Assembly (NCBI GenBank): GCA_034336665.1
Contig: CM067570.1
Span: forward strand, 9,942,002 to 10,006,001
Length of the DNA stretch: 64,000 bases
Source: Luscinia megarhynchos
Lineage: Eukaryota > Chordata > Aves > Passeriformes > Turdidae
Reading direction: 5' to 3'
Positions within the stretch are counted from its first letter, which is position 1. Every line of letters begins with the position of its first letter. The notes beneath the pieces are model-generated. The model searched no databases, had not been told where the DNA came from, and saw only the letters and a program-made list of their open reading frames with translations. Shown one piece after another: positions 23,651-35,500 of this stretch. The position numbers were made by a program, and so were the translations under genes.

Positions 23651-26600
23651 AGGGGAATATTTTGGGGAATAGGGCTCAGCAGCTGTGGTGGACTATGAAG
23701 AAAGAGCTGGGCAGCCTGGCTGACAGAGTGACTTGGCACTGGTGAGGTGATGGCTGTGAGGCTAACAAATACTGATTTGGCATTCCCAGGCTTCTAAGGA
23801 ATCACAGCTCTGTTTCCTATTTGGGAAAATTTCCCTTATGCTGACAAACTCCTGCAAAGATCAAACAATTTCTATATTTCAAGCAAAGAGAAGCCACCAA
23901 AGAGAAGAATCAAAATGTCCTCCATTGCTTTTACATTTTATTGTTACTATTCCTGATTTTAAGCACCTGAAATGCTGTTTCTATCACAGCCCATGTGCCA
24001 AAGTTCTTAAATAGTTGCTCAGTTGTCCTGTGAGCAAATGGAGGCCTTCACACTTTGTTCTGTAAGTGCTTTCTTCTCCCCGGTTCCCAGTAGGTTAAGA
24101 TGTGTATGAATAAAATGCACAAATGTGTAACATAAAAATGCTTTGGAGAAGGTTGTGTTTAGCAAAACAAATGGCCTGACTTGGCAGTTGGTTATTTGTA
24201 CTGCAGGAGGCCTGTGGAGTCCCACTGGGTGAGGTATTTTCACAGGTCTATAAAAGAAAATACTTTGCTTTGGGGAACACCTTCTGCTCCCCTTGTGTCA
24301 CTGCCTAGAAGTGGAGTTGGACTGTGAATTTCCTCTTATATCTGGAGTCAATGAGCTCAGCTAAGTGGCCTGATCTAACTTTCTCTGGTGTCCCAAAACC
24401 TTCCTGTGGTTATTTTCTTACTTAATTTCTCCAAAAACTACACCAGATTAATTCCTTGCTTCTGTTGGTTGTTGGTAGAGCTGAAAATTGCATTTACTGC
24501 CTTTAGGAGTGCTATGATAGCCTCTTCATGGGGATGATGCAGTTTACCATATTTGAACAGGTAAATGCCATTCACTGTGTGAGGAAAGGTAGAGTAAGAA
24601 GGCAGATCCTAGCATAAAGTAAAGGAAGCTTCCTCTTCCAGCTAAAAGAAAGCTAGAAATGCCTTCACAAATTTTTTTTTAAAGAAAAACTTGATCCTGC
24701 ACAGGAAGCTAGAGTTCAAAATACAACATCAGTGGGCATTTCACAGGAGGAGGAGTCTCCCTGTGAACTGTAAGTTTCCAACCTGCTCTCTGGGCTGGAG
24801 AACTCACTGTGTCTATGGTAAGTGTTTGCTCTACATGCTTTTAAATGCCATTGTGGGAGAAGTGGATTTGAAGCATATGAAATGTTCTCGGTCTTCTGTA
24901 ATTCTTGGTATGTTGACAGAGCAGTTAATGAAAGGCTGTTTCAGCTGACCCATTGGAATACAGATAGAGAATGTGCATGTGGTGAGGAGATCTGCATTCA
25001 ATTACCCTCCTACCACAGACTGGCTGCAGACAAGACAATTATTCTGTGCCTCAGTTCCCTAATTCTAAAACAATGAGCTTCCTTTGTCTGACTTGTCTAC
25101 GTAGAGGAGATGCTCCTTGGGGCACTGATTGTCTCTTTAAATGTTTTCTGTTTTACCAGTTAATACAAAGCAGCTCTGACTATCTGAGTACTACTGGAAT
25201 TTTCCTGCTCCTAATCAGAATAAGTGGTTAATTAGTCACTTGCTATCTCTGAGTTTAATTTTTGTTTTCTTTATCTAATGTTGGCAAAAATGTTTTTTTC
25301 TTGAACATGGTGTTACATTTATTTTTGGAAAACTGTCTCACGTGATGTCTTTATTTCCCTTTTTTCCCACTCCATCACAATTGAAGAATGTCAGCAATGG
25401 TAGTCCAAGCTGCCATACTACACCACACAGACAAATTTTTCTTAGACCAGAAAAATTTTGTTCTAAACAAACACGTACAACTACCACTGCAGAGCTGCTT
25501 CATTGCCAGTTATCCCCCTGTGCATAAAGTTAAATTGAAGTTTCCAGAGCAGATTTGAGATGCCAAAATGTCACTAGACTAGGTGAATTTTAATGTAGTC
25601 TCTTGTGCATGTGTGTTATTCACATTAAAAATATCACTTTGGCACAGAAGCCACTTGGGTTGACTTAAAAATGTTTGACCAGATAACAAAGAGACATAAC
25701 AGTTACTGGAAGCATTTCCAACTTGGGATATTTAATTAGACCTTATGACTGAAAATTCTTATGATCATCAGAAGATCAACATTCCAACATATTCCTGGTT
25801 ATATTTATTGAATATTTCCTTTTTTGGTTGTAAGTGTGAATGCTTGGAAAAATGTTAATACAACCCACTTGACTTCACTGGCACATTTTACAAAAGGAGG
25901 AGGAAAAAATGTGGAAGCCACTGAAAACTAAAGGGTTCTTGCTTTGGAGAAAAAACAAAGTTCAAGCCAGTGCTACAGACTGTCTGGAACTTTTCACAGT
26001 TTTAAAGGGAAAAGACCCTATTGAAGGCTCTTTTCACAAAACTCCTTTACTTCTTTTGAATAAAAGAGGAACCAAGCACACTTAGCAGTGTGTAAAACAC
26101 ATTTCTTTAAGAGAAGCCAGCTTTATCTTCAAGTCCCAGCTAGTTAATCTGCTCAAACTTATTTTTAACTTAAAGTCTGAGAAATCTGACACCACCACAG
26201 GGATTTAAAGCTTTTAGTCTAGATGGAATTTGCTGACAATACTTTCAGCTAGGGCAGCAATAAAGACAGATTGGTTTCTCTCATTAAATTTGGTCAAAAT
26301 GAATGTTTTCCTCTTTCAGGGAAAAAGAAGGAAGGGGACAAATATTCATTTTCTCTCTCCCTAGATCTGTAAATCGTTCTAGCTACAGCTACATGGTATC
26401 TTTAGGTGTGTTGTGCCATAGCTGAATGATGTGCAAATACAGCTGTTTTGGAAGTGCCTGGGAAATCCTGCATTCCCCTCAATAAGTTGCATATTTTCAC
26501 CTGCTCTGCAATAGACATCTGGCTATAAACCCAGAAGCCTTGGATATATCTGCAGTGTAACTGGGGTTGGCCTCCAAAATATAGATAGTGAACTACTTGT

Positions 26601-27498
26601 GTGAAACTCCTGCCGTGGGAGGAGTTTTGGAAATTCCAAATGTGCACTGGAGCATGGTCAGGTATGTGCTGCATTCACAGGTAACCATAATATCTTCTTG
26701 TATTTTTACTGCTTGTGTATTGGTTGATAACTGAACAGAATTTCCTGGCAAAAGCTTTAATTACAAATGCTACATTGCTTTCCCATAACAGTTGAAGTTA
26801 TCTAATCTGAGCTTCATCAAATAATGACAATTTTATTGCCATGAATTAGGCAAACTTCAAATACATATCTCAATTTATCATGTTTACTTCTTGAGGGCAA
26901 AAAATGTGTGTTATTTAACACTTGCCAGACATTGTTTCTATCACACTGTTCTTCACTTTCAGTCCAAGGGTTGGGGTATTTGCATTCTTTAGTTTTGCAT
27001 TTAAAAAAAAGAGAACAATAAAATATGAATACCGTGCATCTCTGTAATTATGCTGTAGCCATGTAGCTATGACCAGTGCTTCTTTCTTTAGGCTAGAAAT
27101 TGAGATTAGAGACTGACGGTTGTAATAAAAGTAAATTATACTCTGTAGCTGGCTTGGCTGGTCCCTCTCTGCATAGCAATGGGCACTAACTCCAGACGTA
27201 ATGGAAGCTCTCCACTGTTGATTACTGAGAAGAATATACGTGTGCTTTGGTAGAAACAGTAATAGGCATATTTTCTGAATTTTCCCAGCCTCTGATTCAT
27301 CTCAAACTCCCCCTGCCAATTTGAACTTAGTTCTGCTGAAGTGAGAGCTTTAGGACAAAAAGCTGTGTCTTCCTTGTGCACAGGCACTGTTCCCATTTCA
27401 TGAAAAAGGACAAAGCCAACTGCACAGTGCAGAGTGGAAAGATTTTCCCTCTGTTGATTGTCTTTACAGTAAACCATAAGAAGGTTTGAGTTGGATAT
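23651..27498. other. Intergenic sequence, nothing recognised
   Basis: AT-rich unique sequence with short random open frames; no gene, RNA or repeat family recognised. Confidence 0.55.
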
Positions 27499-27712
27499 TA
27501 GTTGGATTGAGTTGGTTCTTCACCCAGAAGGGGTTGGGCACTGGAACAGGCTCCCCAGGGCAGTGGTCACAGCATCAGCCAGGGAAGTGTTTGGACAATG
27601 CTCCCAGCTCATTGTGTGACTCTTGAGCTGTCCTGGGCAGGCCCAGAAGCTGGTCTTTGAAGACCTGAGGGTCTCTTTCAGCTCAGTTTTGTGATTCTCT
27701 GATTGATTTGCA
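27499..27712 (+). mobile_element. CR1 LINE, 3' end fragment
   Basis: Matches the CR1 3' region in order: TTCTTCACCCAGAAGGGGTT, GGGCACTGGAACAGGCTCCC, CAGGGCAGTGGTCACAGCA, GTTTGGACAATGCTC, GTGTGACTCTTGAGCTGTCC and the terminal GTGATTCTCTGATTG. This version is typical of songbird CR1 copies. Confidence 0.92.
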
Positions 27713-28572
27713 GGGTCAATCAAGCTTTGGTTGTATCTGTTTCTCTGTGTCCGTTTGCACAACACAGAGTAACCACTCCCTTTATCTCCCACTTGACTTA
27801 CATAAAAACCAATAGCACCCTGCTGATGGATCACATTCAGCAAGTCAGAAGTAGTTACTGGCTTTGATGCTGTAATTTATGAAAGTGGAAGTTCTCTGCC
27901 ACCACCTGTGGCTTTAGAAAAATGAAGATGCAGAATATTTGTAGTTCAACCAAATATTTGGTCTGCTCGTTTGAACAGTCTGTTAGTTTGAAACACAAGT
28001 TGCACACTTTAACTGCTATTAAAATCAGTGAAATTGCTAGATTTTTCTTGTTTATTCACTAGCTTATGTTGTTCCAGCCTCTAAACACAAGATGATAAAA
28101 CAGCTGCTGAATTTCCAAATCCGAAACTTCCCCAGAAGCCAAATGCTTACAGCCCTGTTGCTTTTTTCCATCAAACATAGAAGTATACAGGCTCAGATAC
28201 CTGTACAAGTCACCAGATAGGCATAAACTACCTGTGTGGTCTTTTGCTGGCACATCTAATCCGGTTTTCTTTCTCCTGAGCTGAGCAAACTGATGCTGGC
28301 CTAAATGTTGTATGTCAATGTTAGTACTACACTGTATCTGCCCTCCTGGCTTCCTCCCTCCTTACATACTCAATCTCTATTTGCAGCATGAAACTCACAG
28401 GCTTTTAATGCTTTCTATATTCACAAATCAGCAAAGACATAAGCAGGATGAGGATGATAATTTAGTCTGTCTGCAGATTTGGGAAGATATTATAGTGCTC
28501 CATTTTTAGATTATCTTCTAATCTCAATAGGCTAGAAACTGCATTGCTTTTAAAATATCTGCTTACATTCTG

Positions 28573-28610
28573 AAAAAAACCAAAACAAAACAAAAAACAA
28601 AACAAAACAA
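28573..28610 (+). repeat. (AAAAC)n-type simple repeat
   Basis: CAAAACAAAACAAAAAAC units, imperfect. Confidence 0.9.
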
Positions 28611-30507
28611 GCTCTTGTGTCAGAAAGAAAAGAAAGAACGGGGTCTGGGAAATGGACAAATATGTTCCTTTCCAATAAAGTTAATTCCTCAGTATCTGGT
28701 TCTAGCAGTTTCCCTACTTAATTAGGAGTCATATCATGAACAAGCCCTAAACTTAAGCAATTTCTGGAGCAGAAGTGTAAGTGAGAAGGCAGCACATTGT
28801 GTTTAGGTACCTCCTGAACTTTATCCTGAAAGGAGCCTAGAGGATTTTACAGAAAGATTGCCACTGAAAGAATGAATGGAGAAGAAAGCACAAGGCAAAA
28901 GGAGAGGTTATCTTTACTCCCTCAGTGCAGTGCTGCTCCTTGTTCTCCTAATCACCTGATAATCATCTGAACCCCAGTAGTTCAGCTTCAGTAACTCACT
29001 TTTCCTAACACTTCAGCTGGGTAACTTCATCCTTCACTCATTTCCTGTGCCCTGCCCCACAGAAGCTATGTAAGCTCTCTAAGGGTTTTGCTGGTTACAG
29101 TCCGTGTCTTGTAAGCTACAAAAATCTAAATGTAGGTCAAGATGAGTTGAAATTTTTAAACACAGCCAGCCACTGTTTCCTAAACACGTCCCTGGAGCAG
29201 CTGCATGGAGGATGTTTACAATTAAAAAAAACCCTCAAGCAGCCAGGTCAGAATGCACAGGATTACTGTAGCCTGCAGCATTCATTAAATGTCATATCTG
29301 AACTTTCATTATCTTGAGCTTGATCAGATTTAAGATCAGCATCTAAAGAAGTGGAACTATTGACTTCCAGCATCCTGGAGGGCTCTTAGGACAAAGGCCC
29401 AACTAGAAGATAAATGGTCCCAAAAGGACTCTGGGGATGAACTGTGACTGGACATCAAGTGTTATATCATTCTGGTTTCTACTAGGAAGAGAGATCCCTC
29501 ACTTTTTTTTTCTTTTCCTTCTTAATATGACTTGTGCAATTAAAGAACCCAGCAAAACAATTCCAACAAAAAAACCCAGCAAAACAAAACAGGAAAAAAG
29601 ATGAGCTCTGCTGAAAATGAGTCAATCCCTTGAAACCCAGCAGGGGCACCGTCTGCTCTCCTTATGGAGCTCAGTGGCTTTCATCACGATTCAAGTGTCT
29701 CCTACTCCTCCCTCTCAGCTGAAGGCAGATGTGGGTTCACTGGCAACACTGGACCTTGTTCTTTGTGAGTGTTTAAGGCCTAAGCAATCATTTTAAATTG
29801 AAAGCAGAGGCGGCAATGCTATTACAAGATTGTCTAGAGCAGCGATTCCCAACTGGTAAGACATGAGAACATTTACAAGAAAAAGGTTTTATGAAGTCTA
29901 GGCTAGAAATCAGTACAGAAAAGCATAAGCATGATGCAGAGCAGCATGTTCTTAACAGTTAAAATATGTTGAGAAGAAAACTCCTTCCATGAAGGTGTTG
30001 GCAATTTTCAGTCAGACCATAGAGAAGGTCAAAGCAAGCTTGTCCCTGGCTCTATGTGGCTCTTTTGTTTTCATGTACTTTCTGTATTCTAATGTCAAAT
30101 AATCATTTATCTGCAGAAAACAAGTGTTCATACAACAAGCATCTTGCTTTTACCAGCTCATGTGCTGATGGGTGTGTAGCTGTGGAACTCTGTGTGCATG
30201 CACTGCCGTCTGAAATCCACTATAGACAGACGGTCATGCACATCAACAAAGATCAGGGATGGATGTCCATTTGTTTTGGACTAAAGAGAAAAATAATCCA
30301 GACAATGGATCCTGGACAATGGATTTGGCAATCCAGAATTTTCCACAACCATGCACTGAGAAGGAAAAAGCCCAGGAGTATCAGTCTGGCTGGATGTAAC
30401 CAACAGGGAGAGAGGTTTAATAGAGCAAGTGAGGACTGAGGTACTCAGAACCTCTGACAATAAAATTACTTTGTCTTTAGGATTCTCTTTTCAGTGATTC
30501 TGGTTGG

Positions 30508-30530
30508 AAAATAAATAAATAAATAAATAA
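30508..30530 (+). repeat. (AAAT)n microsatellite
   Basis: About five and a half AAAT units in perfect tandem. Confidence 0.92.
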
Positions 30531-31464
30531 GTCTATATTAACCTATTTTTAAAGTCCCAGACCCTTTAAAACAGCAAAAGCATCTTGTTTTCCTGAGAGT
30601 CAATCTAAAGTAATTAGGAAAAAGAAAACTAACACTGCCTCCTCCTGAAGAGTTAGCAGCAATTCCATTGCACTGCACCTGAAAAGTCAAAAGTGGGGTC
30701 TATAACTTTCCTTGGACTCATGCTGGTAACTGCTCTCATCCTTCAGAGAAGCTCAGGTACCAGGAATGATGCACCAGGAAAAGGCAGCATCCTGCACTGC
30801 CTCCATGTACAGCCTACTGAGATTGCAGGACACATGCTCTATCAATGACAGAAAAATACATCTCAGAATTAAAATGGAAAACATCAAGGTCTCTGTAAAT
30901 ATAAAACTCTTGACATCACTGCAGCCAATAGCAGCTTTGCTGTGATTTGCTTATATTGGCTCCATTTTTCTGAGTTGATGGCTGTTAAGATGAAACAACA
31001 AGGGGAGAGAAAGAATTGTAGACTGGGCTGTGGTTTACTCCATCACCCTTTAAAAATAGGCAGCTGATTGAGGTTTTTTGAATGTATAAATGAAAAAAGA
31101 AATAGAGTAAAAAGGCTTTAAGTTCATAATGTATGTGCTTATACTACTTTTCGTCTTCAGAGTCTCCAGCCCCACATTATAAAACAGCAGTTCTAAGGTC
31201 TTGTTGATGAAGAGGATTCAATTTGTCCCCATCTCGCATTTGTTCTTCCCTCTCCACTACTTTAGCACTTAACACAATTAACTGTAAACGGTTTATTAAA
31301 ATAAATCCCCTGCCCCAGATCTGGACGTCCCGAGGCAGATGTGCCAGAGCATGGGCCCTAGGCAGGCCTGGGGCTGGGGGAGGCAGGGGCAGCCCTGAGC
31401 CCCTGTGGGCCTGAGAGAATGCCCTGGAGCTGGCACTGGGGCACTGCACGGCAGGGCTGCAGCT

Positions 31465-31805
31465 CCACACACCCCTACACTCCCCATACATATCCACATG
31501 CACATCCCTAGGGCATCCTACCCCAGTCCCATGCAAACCTCCACATACATCCTCTGTGCTCTCCCTATATGCAAGCTGTACAGTTCTTCCAGAACACACA
31601 CAAAGATCTCCCATATGTATTTCATTCACATCCCATGCAAGCCCATAAGCACACTCCAATACACTTCCCAAACATACAATATACTTTCCTACAGCCCGTA
31701 GATACAAGGTCTGTAACCCCCACGGGCTCTGCAGCACACGGCTCATATGGCACTCATGTGCATCCCTACACACTCCTCACACACCGTGCACCCAGATCCG
31801 GACAC
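31465..31805 (+). repeat. Degenerate C/A-rich tandem repeat (minisatellite-like)
   Basis: About 340 bases of imperfect units of the kind CACATCCATACACACTCC, with G rare on the + strand. Phrases such as CCATACATATCCACATGCAC, CACATCCCATGCAAGCCC and CATCCCTACACACTCCTCAC recur at irregular spacing. It abuts the CpG island and explains several long open frames on both strands here. Confidence 0.7.
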
Positions 31806-31852
31806 CCCCCATCCGCAGCCGCCCCAGCGGGGCGCGCCGCGCTCCAAAGGTG

Positions 31853-31881
31853 CTGGGCTGGGCTGGGCTGGGCTGGGCTGG
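31853..31881 (+). repeat. (GGGCT)n short tandem repeat in the CpG island
   Basis: Five to six perfect copies of CTGGG/GGGCT. Confidence 0.92.
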
Positions 31882-32255
31882 CCGTGCCCCTCCATTTGCT
31901 GGCCCTGCCGCGCCCGGGGCTGTGCCTGGACCCCCGGCCGCGGCTCTGCCGGGAAGGAGCGAAGGGCAGCCGCGCCGACCGCAGGCGCTATCGCCGCTGG
32001 GCACCGCTTCCCCCGCGGGCTCCGCGCTTCCCCCGCTGCTGTCCCAGCCCGGCCCGGCCCGGCAGAGCCGAGCGGCAGGTGGGCTGCGGCCGGAGCCGTA
32101 GACCCGAGTCCGGGCACCTCCGGGCTCGGCGGCTCCGGAGCGCTCCCCGGCGCCGCGGGGCTGCTCTGCCGGCTGCGCCCCGGGACGCGGAGGGAAGCCC
32201 GTGGGCGGGCACGGGTGGGGGCACCGCGACATCCTCAGAGGGGGAGGTGAAGTAG

Positions 32256-32286
32256 GCGGAGAAGGAGGAGGAGAAGGAGAAGAGGG
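32256..32286 (+). repeat. GGA/GAA-rich purine tract in the CpG island
   Basis: Imperfect (GGA)n and (GAA)n purine tract, likely within the first exon. Purine tracts of this type are common near TATA-less promoters. Confidence 0.8.
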
Positions 32287-32525
32287 AAACCTGCTGCTCC
32301 GGAGGGACGAGGTAGCGGCGCTGCAGCGAGCCACCAGCGGCGCGGGCTGCGGGCACATGCCGGGCTTGGAGCACCGGAGCCGCGGGATTCCTGCGGGTGT
32401 CTCAGCCCAGCTTCCATCCGTTCCCCGGCGAGAGCGACAGCTGGGCTCCGGCAGGGAGGAGGGCTCACCTACGGCTCCCCTCCTGGAGTGCATTAATCCC
32501 AGAGCAAGCAAACCTGGTAGTAAGT

Positions 32526-35500
32526 ACTTGTCATCTTTTATGTATGATTTTTTACAGTTTTATTGTTCTCTGCTGGCAGGTAGCAAAGGATTTCTAAGAT
32601 GAAGCATTTATAGGCTCGGCTGTAAGGATAATCTCTCTGGCTCTCTCTTGGCCTCATGAGCCTTTCAAATATAGTGGTGCATATGTGGAGGCACATGTAG
32701 CAACATTCCTTCACTTCACATATTCATCTTTAACGTTTTAAACAAAATGTATGTGCTGGGATTTTTTATTTTTTTAACTTCTGCTCTTCTCAAAGTAATT
32801 TGTATCATGTTGCACAACATGCTTAGAGTCTCAGAAGGATAAATCCTGGTGACACCACTTAAACATCCTGCATGAGGATGGGGGAAGGAGATGAATGTTT
32901 AAAATCATTAACTTGGCAGAGGCGGGGGAAATCACTTCTTTGCAGGCTGCCTTCACGCTACGGAGCAATATGCTTTTGGGGATTCTTTGCCTTTTAATCC
33001 TCTTTCCTGTATGTGCACATCTGGACTCTGGCCTGGCACTGCTCCCTGCACTCGCTGGAAGGGAGTGGCATGGCAGACCAGCGGGGGCTGGAGACCAGAG
33101 ATGAAAGAGACAGAGGATCCTTCCCTTCTTTTACACTTTAAAGATACTTTTTTGCCCTAGTCTTGTCTTCTGCAGCGTAAATCCACAGAAATACTTCTCC
33201 TAGAGTCAGGAAGTGTAATCAAATGTGTTTTGAAGCTGCATTATTCTCCCTACAAAGGGAATGGCTGAAAGGATAAGTGCAAATACCTGATTCCACACCC
33301 TTCTTCTAAGGGGTTTCCAAGCATTTGGGGAGAGGATGGACTTACATTATGTGCAGAAGGTGCATTCCCCACTAAAACTCTACAAAATTTATGCAACCTC
33401 TCTGTGGATTGCTGGGAATGTCAGTGGAGCTGTAAGAGAAATAGTAATTTCTTTTCTCATTTTAAATCCCTAAGAGAACTACTGTCTTTCTCCCCCTACT
33501 TCCTGAACACATCTTTATTATATTTTATTCTGCTAATGACTTGCATTATTATTTGCAGAATATGATATGTGTCTTCCTGTGCAGCTATGTATTTACTGAG
33601 ATGTTCCTGGAAGTAGGTTCTAGGAGTGCATTCTAAGAGCCTTCTGTTTTTAAACCAAAATTATATTTACTAATAACTGAGTAGTTAATTTTCATCTGGC
33701 ACATATCCAGTATTTTCTGTTTCCTCAAGATTCTATTCTTCTGTAGCTAGTCACTGTGTACTCTGCAGTTTGTAACAAAGTGCTCATGATAAAATGTTTT
33801 CATAATACACTAATATTACACCCATCCTTAGCCTTTTGCAAATGAATGCTACAGGACAAGTGTTTTAACTCCAAGAGTAACTGGAGTGACTTTGTTGGTT
33901 GTTATAGGAGAATGTTTGCTACCAGAGGACCAGCCACCAAAATGATAGGCAGGATGTCCTGTGCTGGTGTGTGACTTATTAATGGCATTTAACCTTTTTA
34001 GATGGACATGACCATAAAGAAAATGCCTGGTTTGATAAACATTGCAGTTAGAATTTTGTGTAAATGTGGGAGGCTCACACCAGTTAATATCACTGACCCC
34101 ATTTTTATTGGTCTTGTAGGGAAGTCTTAAAAGCTCTGCTGCAAAGAAAGTTATAAATCAGATACTTTGCTGTTGCAAGCCTATGTCCATAGCTTTAGTT
34201 GCCCTGCTGCATGGTGCAAAGGAGAATGAAGGAAATAATTCAGTGAAGTTCTGTTGGTTTGCTTGTAATGCTGAAAGGGAATTTATAAAGTCTGAAATAA
34301 ACTGGGATTACGTACTGCTGTTGGCTTAGGTTAAATGTAAGAGACAGATAATTTTTCACCAGTTTTTGGTCTGTTTCGTATTCTCTGTTCTCCCTGGCTC
34401 CTCCTTTAGGTTCATTAGGACTTCCTCTGGGCGATGATCCGATTTTTACAGTCAATCAAAATCCATACCAATATCCTTACGCAGGCCAAATACACTACAC
34501 TTAGAAACACTATAAACCAAAAGCTACAAATTACTTTCAGAGCCTTCCTAAAACAAAATGCAGATGTAAATAGAGTTTAGAACTGCTCCTAATGCTGTGC
34601 CTTAAAGCTGTGGATGTCTAAATCCAGAAAATGTGCTCAGAAGCTCTATTTGAGAGCTGTGTGAGGGGATGGCTGAAGTTTCTGGTTGGACTCTGGAGAA
34701 CGGGTAGCCACAGTCTGTGGTTGTTGGACTCTACTAGGTAGTTTGAATTCAGGTCTGAGCATGGGCTGGAAGTGATCCTGGTTTTGTAGACAGACTCATC
34801 CCCTTTCATTCATAAACTTGTCAAGTAGGTAATAAAACATGCTGTGGTTGTTTGCTTTCGCTGTGTTTAGAGCTGTACTCAATAGCTTTTCCAAACTTTA
34901 TTCCACAGGTATGAGTTACGAGTAATGAAGGTATTATTTTCTTCCCTTGGCTGATTAACACACTCTTCTCTCTTTGATGCAAAATTTCTCTTTTTTTTAA
35001 AATAACCTCCCATGGAAGGTTAGGTGATCCTTTCTCTCACACAGCTCCAGAAACTCTTTGCTGCACCTGTTGCAGTAGACTTTTTAAACTTTTTCTGTGG
35101 CATCCACTATACCAAGCAGGATTGCAGCAAGCTTTGTGCAGCTGCCTTCATCCCACTGATGGGAATGCTTCCATGATGTACATTAGGGCTACATATGTCA
35201 TTTGGATTTCAGCACTGGATGCAGAGAAGATATGATTAATCTATAGTGCTGAAAAGGATTCATTAGTGAAGCCAGATGGTTCCAGGTATGAAGGACTCTG
35301 GAGTTTGTTTTTTTTTTTAATTTTGCACAGCTTTAAATGTCACCTATGCTGACTGGGTTTTACTAAAATCTGTGTCTTTTACAGTACGGGTTTTGCTGAA
35401 ATCTGTGTCGTTTCTGAGCAATTGTACCGGGTCTATTGAGTGTGCTACAGCAAGGTCTGTCTCTAATAATGTTTTCATTAAGGCTCTCTACAGTCAGAAG

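Larger units (their letters stand above)
27713..31440. other. Intergenic sequence upstream of the CpG island
   Basis: Contains an A/C-rich tract at 28573-28610 and an (AAAT)n repeat at 30508-30530. No gene recognised; the open frame at 30056-30439 has no recognisable product. Confidence 0.55.
31806..32519 (+). promoter_or_regulatory. CpG island: probable promoter with first exon, inferred MYLK
   Basis: Sharp jump to high GC with dense CpG (GCGCGCC, CCGCGCC, GGCCGCGG, GCGCCGCGG) in an otherwise AT-rich window. GC boxes include GTGGGCGGGC at 32201-32210. No TATA box is obvious. The island ends at a perfect donor GTAAGT at 32520-32525 on the + strand, suggesting a + strand first exon ending at 32519 and transcription to the right. 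In human, MYLK begins just 3' of CCDC14 on the same strand with non-coding 5' exons, so MYLK is the best candidate. This rests on synteny and not on any MYLK coding sequence seen here. A promoter for an antisense RNA is an alternative. Confidence 0.7.

Noticed and set aside
31177..31773. 198-codon open frame on the - strand
   Set aside because: It lies mostly in the C/A-rich tandem repeat, where stop codons are depleted on that strand, and has no recognisable domain.
31569..32602. Several long overlapping open frames on both strands in the CpG island
   Set aside because: Expected in GC-rich DNA with few stops. Compositions are Ala/Gly/Pro/Arg-rich in all frames and none matches a known protein.
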